DNA of 64,000 nucleotides from Antrihabitans auranticaus (GTDB taxonomy: Bacteria > Actinomycetota > Actinomycetes > Mycobacteriales > Mycobacteriaceae). Shown in pieces: positions 57,658-64,000 of this stretch. The DNA is taken from NCBI RefSeq assembly GCF_016481275.1, contig NZ_JAEMNW010000005.1, positions 1 to 64,000 on the forward strand. The letters run 5' to 3'. Made by a program: the position numbers and the translations under genes. The notes under the pieces are model-generated. The model saw only the letters and a program-made list of their open reading frames with translations. It ran no database searches and had not been told where the DNA came from. Positions within the stretch are counted from its first letter, which is position 1, and every line of letters begins with the position of its first letter.

Positions 57658-57703
57658 CCTGTGCGCGGTCAGGGAGTCCCTGGACTCGCCAACCGCGCGC
57701 GGG
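57658..57703. repeat. Long 3'-end hairpin repeat, copy 4 (after rubB)
   Basis: Outer arms CCTGTGCGCGGT and ACCGCGCGCGGG; inner AGGGAGTCC and GGACTCGCC, with a few mismatches. It ends 5 bp from the rubB stop codon. Unlike the other copies it lies between two genes of the same strand (rubB and tetR). Confidence 0.85.
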
Positions 57704-57708
57704 TCCGG

Positions 57709-57891
57709 TCAGGACCTTTCGACCTCGACCATGAAGAAATCGCTCTTGGCGGCGCCGCAGTCGGGGCAGCTCCAGTCGTCGGGAATGTCGTCCCAGCGGG
57801 TGCCCGGCTCGATGCCGTCGTCGGGCCAGCCGAGGGCCTCGTCGTACTCGAACCCGCACTGTGCGCACTGGTAAAGCTTGAAGTCGGTCAT
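57709..57891 (-). CDS. rubB: Rubredoxin RubB (AlkG2-type)
   Basis: The 60-residue protein binds one Fe by four cysteines in [10 protein letters not shown] and [11 protein letters not shown]. The spacing and the missing Arg of AlkG1 types place it with electron-carrying AlkG2-like rubredoxins. Its ATG overlaps the rubA stop (ATGA). It passes electrons to AlkB. Confidence 0.93.
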   Translation of the reverse strand: MTDFKLYQCAQCGFEYDEALGWPDDGIEPGTRWDDIPDDWSCPDCGAAKSDFFMVEVERS

Positions 57892-58067
57892 TTCGTACTC
57901 CCTGTCAAATTCGGTTCGAAGTCCACCTTCTCGCGGACTCCGCAGTCGGGACAGCACCAGTCGTCGGGAATCGAATCCCAGGACGTACCAGCGGGGAACC
58001 CCTCGTGGGGGGCACCGACCGACTCGTCGTACACGTAGTCGCAGACCGGGCAGCGATACGAGCTCAT
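57888..58067 (-). CDS. rubA: Rubredoxin RubA
   Basis: A 59-residue rubredoxin with [10 protein letters not shown] and [12 protein letters not shown]. Its ATG overlaps the alkB stop (ATGA) and its stop overlaps the rubB ATG, so alkB-rubA-rubB are translationally coupled. The VREK element resembles AlkG1-type rubredoxins, which often cannot replace AlkG2. Confidence 0.93.
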   Translation of the reverse strand: MSSYRCPVCDYVYDESVGAPHEGFPAGTSWDSIPDDWCCPDCGVREKVDFEPNLTGSTK

Positions 58068-59314
58068 CGCGTTGTCTCCTCGGTAACTCCGTAGCGAGCG
58101 AGGATCTTCGCGCGCTTCTTCGGATCGATATTTGCTTTCGTGATGTCGCCGTCGTAGTGCGCAAGCACCCGCGGGTCCATCACCTTCCGCCAGATCGGCG
58201 GGAAGTACGCGATCAGAATCATGCTGGCGTAACCACTGGGCAGATTCGGGGCACCGTCCCAGCTGCGCAACGTCTGGTAGCGACGCGTCGGATACGCGTG
58301 ATGATCGCTGTGGCGCTGCAGGTGGTAGAGGAAGATGTTGGTCACGATGTGGTCGCTGTTCCAACTGTGCTCCGGCGCCGGACGCTCGTAACGACCGCTC
58401 GCCAGCTTCTGCCGGACGAGACCGTAGTGCTCCAGATAGTTCACCGCCTCGAGCAGGCTGAAACCGATCAGTGCCTGCAGCAGCAGATACGGCAGTACTT
58501 CGAGGCCGAAGATGGCAGTCAACACACCGAAGAGTGCAACCGACATGAGCCAGGCGCTGAGGACCTCGTTCTTGATCGTCCACGGTCCCTTGCCGAGCCG
58601 CTGCAGACGGGTCTTCTCCACGTTCCAGCCGGACTTGAAGCTGCCCGATACCGTGCGTGGCCAGAAGGCCCAGAAGGTCTCGCCGAAACGCGAGCTGGCG
58701 GGATCCTCGGGAGTGGCCACGCGGACATGGTGACCGCGGTTGTGCTCGACGTAGAAGTGCCCGTAGAAGGATTGCGCGAGCGCGATCCGGGAAAGCCAGC
58801 GCTCCATGTCGACCTTCTTGTGGCCGAGCTCGTGCGCTGTATTGATGCCGATGCCGGCGATCATGCCGACCGTCAGTGCGAGACCGACCTTGTTGATCCA
58901 GTTCAATCCGTGGCCGTCGAAGCCGAGCCAGCTGAGGTCGTCTGCCGAGATCAGGTAGCACGCCATCACCAGCGATGCGTACTGGAACGGTAAGTACAGA
59001 TAGGTCAGGTAGCGGTAGTACCGGTCGTTTTCGAGGTATTCCATGACCTCGTCGGGCGGGTTGTCACCGTCGGGTCCGAAGAAGATGTCCGCAAGCGGAA
59101 TAAGGATGTAGACGAGCACGGGGCCGAGCCAGACCGGAAGCTGCGCCGCAGTGTGCCAGCCGAGCTGGTTCGGCGCCCAGATCAGGGGTAATCCGATCGT
59201 GAACAAACCCGTCGGCGCGAACAGGCCCCACAGCCACATGTAGCGCTTATGGTCTCGCCACGTGGACGGCTCTGGCGCCTGTTCGGCGCGCTGGGGATCG
59301 ACGTGTGTAGACAA
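58064..59314 (-). CDS. alkB: Alkane 1-monooxygenase AlkB
   Basis: The 416-residue integral membrane di-iron hydroxylase has the histidine boxes HELGHKK, EHNRGHH, NYLEHYG and LQRHSDHHA, with six spans. It hydroxylates the terminal carbon of medium-chain n-alkanes using electrons from the two downstream rubredoxins. The start is a TTG ([10 protein letters not shown] follows), with GGAGA 5 nt upstream; an inverted repeat overlaps it. The rubredoxin reductase gene is not in the window. Confidence 0.94.
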   Translation of the reverse strand: MSTHVDPQRAEQAPEPSTWRDHKRYMWLWGLFAPTGLFTIGLPLIWAPNQLGWHTAAQLPVWLGPVLVYILIPLADIFFGPDGDNPPDEVMEYLENDRYYRYLTYLYLPFQYASLVMACYLISADDLSWLGFDGHGLNWINKVGLALTVGMIAGIGINTAHELGHKKVDMERWLSRIALAQSFYGHFYVEHNRGHHVRVATPEDPASSRFGETFWAFWPRTVSGSFKSGWNVEKTRLQRLGKGPWTIKNEVLSAWLMSVALFGVLTAIFGLEVLPYLLLQALIGFSLLEAVNYLEHYGLVRQKLASGRYERPAPEHSWNSDHIVTNIFLYHLQRHSDHHAYPTRRYQTLRSWDGAPNLPSGYASMILIAYFPPIWRKVMDPRVLAHYDGDITKANIDPKKRAKILARYGVTEETTR

Positions 59315-59391
59315 CTTTGTCTCCGTTCAGGGTGTGAAGTGAAACACCTTTGCGGTAGACAATACGTCGAACCCTGTCATGTGTCTAGACA
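59309..59391 (-). promoter_or_regulatory. Operator-like TAGACAA sites at the alkB promoter
   Basis: Three TAGACAA motifs occur at 59308, 59356 and 59386. The first is part of AGACAA-CT-TTGTCT (59309-59322), which overlaps the alkB start. The last is part of the perfect palindrome TGTCTAGACA (59382-59391). They lie where a TetR repressor of the alk operon would act. Confidence 0.55.
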
Positions 59392-59411
59392 AACCATCAT
59401 ATTTGTAAAGG

Positions 59412-60902
59412 CTATCCGGCCCTATTTCGCTGCCCGAGCACCGAATGCCGCTGCCCGTACGCGAAGTACACGACGAAGCCCAGCGCCATCCAGACGAGGA
59501 ATCGCAACCACGTTTCGACGGACAGGTTGACCATCAGCCACAGGCATGCCAGCACCGAGAGAATCGGCAGCAACGGAACCAGCGGCACCGTGAAGCCACG
59601 GGGCAGATCGGGCCGGGTGCGCCGCAGAATGATCACACCGATCGACACCAGCACGAAGGCGAACAACGTGCCGATGTTGACCATCTCTTCGAGCGTTCCG
59701 ATCGGCAGGAACCCCGCCATGAGGGCACAGACGACGCCGACGAGGACTGTGATCCGCACGGGAGTTCCGTGCTTGCCGGTGTGAGCCAGGCGCCGCGGCA
59801 AAAGTCCATCTCGCGACATTGCGAACAGAACGCGTGTCTGCCCTAGGAACAGGACCATGACGACGGTTGTCAGACCGGCGAGGGCGCCGATGGAGATAAT
59901 CTTCTGCGCCCACTCGGCGTCGTTGAGCGCGAACGCGGTCGCGAGCGTCGCCTTCTCTCCCGACAGATCCGTGTAGGGCACCATTCCCGTCAGTACGAGC
60001 GTCACGGCCACGTACAGCACCGTGACGATCGCAAGTGAGCCGAAGATCCCGCGCGGCAGCGCTTTCTGTGGATTCTTCGTCTCCTCGGCGGTCGTCGCGA
60101 CCACGTCGAAGCCGATGAAGGCGAAGAAGACGAGGCTTGCAGCAGCGAGGAGCCCATACCAGCCGTAGGTACTGTCACCGGCGCCCGTCAGGAACGAGAA
60201 CAGCGACTGGTGGATGCCGTCTTTGCCTTCCGACGGCTGCGCGGGCGGAATGTAGGGCGAGTAGTTCTCCGTCTTGATGAACGATGCCCCGACCACGACG
60301 ACGAAGAGCACAACGCCGACCTTGATCGCCACGACGACGGCCGACACCCGCGACGACAGCTTTGTGCCGGTCGAGATGATCACCGTCAGGACGAGGATGA
60401 TCAGCACTGCGGCCCAGTCGAATTCGAGCGACCCGATGTTGACCGTTCCCTGCAATGCCGTGAAGACCTCACCGACGTACAACGACCAACCCTTGGCGAC
60501 GACGGACACCGCGAGCGCGAACTCGAGGGTCAGGTCCCAGCCGATGATCCAGGCGGCAAGTTCGCCGAAGGTTGCGTACGAATACGTGTACGCGCTGCCG
60601 GCAACCGGAACCGTCGACGAGAACTCGGCGTAGCACAGTGCAGCGAGGGCGCAGGCCACCGCAGCGAGAACGAACGCCAGTGATACGGACGGGCCTGCGA
60701 CGTTGCCGGCGGTTCGTGCCGTCAACGTGAAGATGCCCGCACCGATGACGACCGCGACGCCGAAGACCGTGAGATCCCAAGCCGTCAGGTCTTTTTTGAG
60801 TTTGGTGTCGGGTTCGTCTGTGTCTTCGATCGATTGCTCGACCGATTTGGTCCGTAACAGCGGGTTCTTCGATGCACTGACGTTCGGTTCGTCGACAGAC
60901 AC
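59412..60902 (-). CDS. APC-family amino acid permease (Rv3253c-like)
   Basis: A 496-residue permease with about 12-13 spans, the first containing VFGVAVVIGAGIFTLTARTAGNVAGP, the amino-acid/polyamine/organocation signature of the CAT-like group; FFAFIGFDVVATTAEETKNPQKALPRGI is the other conserved stretch. Cationic amino acids are the likely cargo. It sits upstream of alkB on the same strand as in M. tuberculosis, but the alkB promoter between makes separate transcription likely. Confidence 0.9.
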   Translation of the reverse strand: MSVDEPNVSASKNPLLRTKSVEQSIEDTDEPDTKLKKDLTAWDLTVFGVAVVIGAGIFTLTARTAGNVAGPSVSLAFVLAAVACALAALCYAEFSSTVPVAGSAYTYSYATFGELAAWIIGWDLTLEFALAVSVVAKGWSLYVGEVFTALQGTVNIGSLEFDWAAVLIILVLTVIISTGTKLSSRVSAVVVAIKVGVVLFVVVVGASFIKTENYSPYIPPAQPSEGKDGIHQSLFSFLTGAGDSTYGWYGLLAAASLVFFAFIGFDVVATTAEETKNPQKALPRGIFGSLAIVTVLYVAVTLVLTGMVPYTDLSGEKATLATAFALNDAEWAQKIISIGALAGLTTVVMVLFLGQTRVLFAMSRDGLLPRRLAHTGKHGTPVRITVLVGVVCALMAGFLPIGTLEEMVNIGTLFAFVLVSIGVIILRRTRPDLPRGFTVPLVPLLPILSVLACLWLMVNLSVETWLRFLVWMALGFVVYFAYGQRHSVLGQRNRAG

Positions 60903-61000
60903 GCCCAGCCTCCTTGCTCGGGAACAGTTGCGAGCCTAAAGGTCCAAGATCGTCAAATGTTGGATCGATTCACGATTGGTGCAAAAAAGATCGAAGTCGG

Positions 61001-61933
61001 TCAATGGGACTTGCGCGGCACGAAGTGCATGATCGCGACGACGATCGCGCCGACCACCAACCCGATCACGGCCGACGCCGCGGTGTTGACCATCCAGCCG
61101 AGGACGCTGCCGACGCTGGAGACCGCATCGGCGACCCCTTGCTCCCAGTGGTGGACAACCTCGTACGGCCAGTGCCAGCCGAGTTCGTCGGTGCCGACGA
61201 GCAGAATGTGCCCGCCGACCCACAGCATTGCCACGATCCCGACCGTCGCCAGAGTCGCAAGCAATTTCGGCATCGCTCGAACGAGCGCGCTACCGATCCG
61301 CTTTGCTCCCGCCGAATCGCGTTTGGTCAGCGCGAGCCCGATGTCGTCCATCTTCACGATGAGCGCGACTACGCCGTACACGAGAACGGTGATCACGATG
61401 GCGACGACGATCAAGATGAGCGCGCGCGACACGAACGGCTCGTCGGCGACCTCGTTCAAGGCGATCACCATGATCTCGGCCGACAGGATGAAGTCGGTGC
61501 GGACGGCGCCCGCGACGACGGTCTTCTCCTGCTCGGGTCCCTGCGAAGACGACGGACCGGCATCCTCGGGATGGTGACCCGATACCTTCTCCCAAATCTT
61601 CTCGGCGCCTTCGTAGCAGAGATACGTACCGCCGAGCATGAGGATCGGCGTCAGCAGCCACGGCACGAACTGGCTGAGGATCAGCGCCGCCGGAAGAATG
61701 ATCAGCAGCTTGTTGCGCAACGAACCCTTGGCGATCCGGCCGATGATCGACAGCTCGCGCTCGGGGCGCAATCCGTGAACGTACCGCGGTGTCACCGCTG
61801 TGTCGTCGACGACCACACCAGCTGCCTTGACGCTTGCCCGACCTGCCGCGGCGCCGACATCGTCGATGCTGGCGGCGGCGAGCCGAGCCAAAGCAGCGAT
61901 GTCGTCGAGCAGCGCGACTATGCCTCCAGCCAC
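61001..61933 (-). CDS. DUF808 membrane protein (YedI-like)
   Basis: The 310-residue protein begins VAGGIVALLDDIAALARLAAASIDDV, the hallmark of DUF808/YedI, followed by KAAGVVVDDTAVTPRYVHGL and several spans (for example ALILIVVAIVITVLVYGVVALIV). GGGAGG is 7 nt before the chosen GTG. E. coli YedI is uncharacterised. No operon partner is evident. Confidence 0.88.
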   Translation of the reverse strand: MAGGIVALLDDIAALARLAAASIDDVGAAAGRASVKAAGVVVDDTAVTPRYVHGLRPERELSIIGRIAKGSLRNKLLIILPAALILSQFVPWLLTPILMLGGTYLCYEGAEKIWEKVSGHHPEDAGPSSSQGPEQEKTVVAGAVRTDFILSAEIMVIALNEVADEPFVSRALILIVVAIVITVLVYGVVALIVKMDDIGLALTKRDSAGAKRIGSALVRAMPKLLATLATVGIVAMLWVGGHILLVGTDELGWHWPYEVVHHWEQGVADAVSSVGSVLGWMVNTAASAVIGLVVGAIVVAIMHFVPRKSH

Positions 61934-62048
61934 GGTGGCATCCTCCCTGTTGTTGTTCCAGCGAACGAAGCGCAACGAGCCGATTTGCCCACCTTAGGCG
62001 ATTTGTCCTCGTGAACCGACCATGAATCGAAGTCCAGCAGTCGTCGGA

Positions 62049-63299
62049 TCAGCGTTGCGTGTCGTTGCGAACGTCGAGCACGCCGACCGAGGCACAGAAG
62101 ACCGCGGCGTTCCCGTCGACGGCCGCAACGCTCACGTCCGGATCGGACGCCGATATCCACGCCGCTGCGCCTCGCGCCAGCGCGAGCGAATCCTCGCCGC
62201 AACGCAGGTGCGCCGTGCCGCTCGTACACAGCACGATGCTCGGACCGTCGACCGAAATAGGCTGCGCCCCATTGCTTTCGTGCAGATCGAATCGCGTGAG
62301 AACGAATTCCGCGGCGGGTGTGGCGTAGGTCCGAGAACCTTCGCCGTCGACGCTCGCCACAAGCTTGGGCACCCTGACGGGCTCGAAGTCCAAGACGCGC
62401 AAGAGCTCGGGCACGTCCACGTGTTTGGGCGTCAAGCCGCCGCGCAGAACGTTGTCGGAGTTGGCCATGACCTCCACAGCGACACCGCGTAGGTAGGCAT
62501 GCAAATTGCCCGCGTCGAGGAACAGGCCCTCGCCCGGCTCGAGTGTGATCCGGTTCAACAGCAACGACGCCAGGACGCCCGCATCGCCGGGGTAGGTATC
62601 GGCCAGCTCGACGGCCGTACGGGCTTCAGCGGCGAACCGCCCGTGGCCCCGGCTGGCGGCCAGGTAGTCCACGCAACCGTCGACCACCTGCGGCAACAAC
62701 GACTCGAGAGCCTGCGCGGGCAGCGTGATCCACGTCGTGAACAGTGCGCGCAACCCCGACGAATCCGGTTGCCCGGCAAGCAGGCCGATGTACTTGCGTA
62801 GGCCCGGTACGGCGAGCGCCTCGAAGAGTTCGATCGTCTCGCGTGGTTCCCGGAAACCCGCAAGCGCTTCGAAGCGCTCGAGGGCGACGACCAACTCCGG
62901 CTTGGGGCTGTCGTCGCGATAGTTGCGGACCGGCGAATCGAGCGGCACCCGGGCCCGGTTCTCTCGCGCAAAACCCTCCTTGGCCTGGCGCGCGCTCGGA
63001 TGAGCCTGCAGGGACAGCGGTTCTTCAGCGGCCAGGACCTTCAGTAGAAACGGCAGTCGGTTGCCGAAATCCGCGACGACCTGCTTACCCAGCTCCCCCT
63101 CTGGGTCGGCGGTCAGGACGTCCAGCAGCGAAACCGGGCTGGCGCCGTCGGCAATCAGCTTGGCGGGATCGGCGGGATGTGCGCCGAGCCAGAGCTCGGC
63201 TTCCGGGTGGGCGGAAGGCACTGGGCGCCCGCACAGTTCGGCTAGCGCAGTCCTCGAACCCCAGGCGTAGTTACGGACCGCACCCTGCAACAGTTGCAC
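62049..63299 (-). CDS. manA: Mannose-6-phosphate isomerase, class I
   Basis: The 416-residue zinc enzyme has NYAWGSRTALAELCGRP, the metal-site LQAHPSARQAKEGF and the GEGLFLDAGNLHAYLRGVAVEVMANSDNVLRGGLTPKHVD signature. It links fructose-6-P to mannose-6-P for GDP-mannose and mannolipid or mannan synthesis. The GTG start overlaps the last base of the preceding tobH stop (TAGTG), so the genes are coupled. Confidence 0.95.
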   Translation of the reverse strand: MQLLQGAVRNYAWGSRTALAELCGRPVPSAHPEAELWLGAHPADPAKLIADGASPVSLLDVLTADPEGELGKQVVADFGNRLPFLLKVLAAEEPLSLQAHPSARQAKEGFARENRARVPLDSPVRNYRDDSPKPELVVALERFEALAGFREPRETIELFEALAVPGLRKYIGLLAGQPDSSGLRALFTTWITLPAQALESLLPQVVDGCVDYLAASRGHGRFAAEARTAVELADTYPGDAGVLASLLLNRITLEPGEGLFLDAGNLHAYLRGVAVEVMANSDNVLRGGLTPKHVDVPELLRVLDFEPVRVPKLVASVDGEGSRTYATPAAEFVLTRFDLHESNGAQPISVDGPSIVLCTSGTAHLRCGEDSLALARGAAAWISASDPDVSVAAVDGNAAVFCASVGVLDVRNDTQR

Positions 63300-64000
63300 T
63301 AGACAGTCTCCGTGTCGTGCCGGCCGACGCTGCCATGTCCGCTGACAAGCGCCAGGTATGCGGCCGCCATCTCCAGCCGCAACGCGAGGACCGCCAGCTG
63401 TTCGAGCCCGTTGCTGGACCGGTTGGCCGGCGGCACTTCAGGCCCGGTTTGCTCCAGGTCTGCGATGTCTACTGTCACCAACTGTGCATCCGGCAACGCG
63501 GCGATTCGCCGTTCGGCGAGCATCCGGTCGGCTTCCGTGCTCAGCACGAACACACGGACCACATCCCGGGGCGCGGGACCGTCCAGCTGTTCGTCATGGA
63601 AGAACGGGTCGTAGTCGACAGCACCGGTCCGCGTTGGCCCGGCCAACTTTCCGGCTGCTGCAAGCACGTCACCCAGATCCGCGGCTGTCGCAACAGATCC
63701 CGCTGAACGGAGGAGGACTTCCGACGCATGGCGGGCAAGTTCCGCGGTCGCCGACGCATCACCGGCGAGAACGACATCGCGATTCTGCATTCGGGCGGCC
63801 AACGCCTTTGCGGGGTTGTGGAAGACCTCGTTACCCGGACGGTCCCGGGCAGCTTCCGCGTCGAGGACATCGGCGAGCGCATCGAGGTCGGGCATGACCG
63901 AACCCGAGCGCGCCTTGTCGACCGCGGTGAGCACGGCGACACCGATCGCGAGGTAGCGCAGCAGCGTGTTGTGATCGGGAACCCGAACCCGCGGGGGAAG
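63299..64000 (-). CDS. TobH-like protein (Rv3256c homologue), N terminus beyond window
   Basis: The frame is open to the window edge, giving at least 233 C-terminal residues. It reads VRVPDHNTLLRYLAIGVAVLTAVD, then a helical region with PGNEVFHNPAKALAARM and VFVLSTEADRMLAERRIAALPDAQLVTVDIADL, ending NGLEQLAVLALRLEMAAAYLALVSG. This is the SIS/phosphomannose-isomerase-like fold called TobH in actinobacteria, encoded between manB and manA. Its reaction is not established; a role in mannose metabolism follows from context. Confidence 0.85.
   Translation of the reverse strand, partial: LPPRVRVPDHNTLLRYLAIGVAVLTAVDKARSGSVMPDLDALADVLDAEAARDRPGNEVFHNPAKALAARMQNRDVVLAGDASATAELARHASEVLLRSAGSVATAADLGDVLAAAGKLAGPTRTGAVDYDPFFHDEQLDGPAPRDVVRVFVLSTEADRMLAERRIAALPDAQLVTVDIADLEQTGPEVPPANRSSNGLEQLAVLALRLEMAAAYLALVSGHGSVGRHDTETV

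Overview
The window is GC-rich chromosomal DNA of a mycolic-acid actinobacterium, most likely Rhodococcus or another Nocardiaceae member. The evidence is WhiB1, MtrA-MtrB-LpqB, SigH-RshA, bL37, DUF3107, DUF3152, Rv3235-family and TobH genes, and an order from about 13.9 kb onward that follows, with gaps and insertions, the Mycobacterium tuberculosis block Rv3206c to Rv3256c as I recall it. Genes are dense, often overlap by 1-15 bp, and GTG starts are common. I saw no tRNA, rRNA or CRISPR.

Layout. 0-1.2 kb: scrap of mobile-type DNA (partial DUF222-like gene, frameshifted transposase remnant, a 30-bp direct repeat). 1.2-7.6 kb: nitrate/nitrite assimilation operon on the minus strand, narK-nirB-nirD-hemD/regulator-cbiX, which joins nitrite uptake and reduction to siroheme supply. 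7.8-13.9 kb: transporters and regulators (CynX-type MFS with divergent GntR; an F420-type LLM oxidoreductase behind a KstR-like operator; TIGR02569 protein; EamA exporter with divergent MocR regulator). 13.9-24.8 kb: MoeZ, DUF3152, TetR, DUF3107, MiaE-like ferritin fold, DEAD-box helicase, beta-propeller membrane protein, ParA, phosphatase, GNAT, membrane protein, lipid kinase. 24.8-32.5 kb: whiB1, pdtaS and biotinyl-domain protein, bL37, rshA-sigH, YbaK, SRAP, aroA-rsgA. 32.5-41.2 kb: lipid block with a FUSC protein, two fatty acyl desaturases and their flavin/2Fe-2S reductase, and a WS/DGAT-like protein with a changed active site. 41.2-50.9 kb: secA1, hpf, comF and tmk-mtrA-mtrB-lpqB. 50.9-55.4 kb: an accessory cluster on the opposite strand, four paralogous proline-rich single-pass membrane proteins followed by a Ser/Thr kinase whose outer domain resembles theirs. 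55.4-64 kb: ahcY, then alkB-rubA-rubB-tetR for alkane oxidation, an APC permease, a DUF808 membrane protein, manA and the start of tobH.

The most novel items are the kinase/paralogue cluster, which splits the tmk-ahcY neighbourhood; a family of long hairpin repeats fixed within 5 bp of the stop codons of pdtaS, secA1, ahcY and rubB, with paired base changes between copies; a lysine-rich 11-residue repeat tail on one desaturase; and a set of operator-like repeats (15-bp phased repeats shared between desaturase and reductase promoters, a KstR-like box on a leaderless promoter, a palindrome in a divergent start-codon overlap, and TAGACAA sites at alkB).
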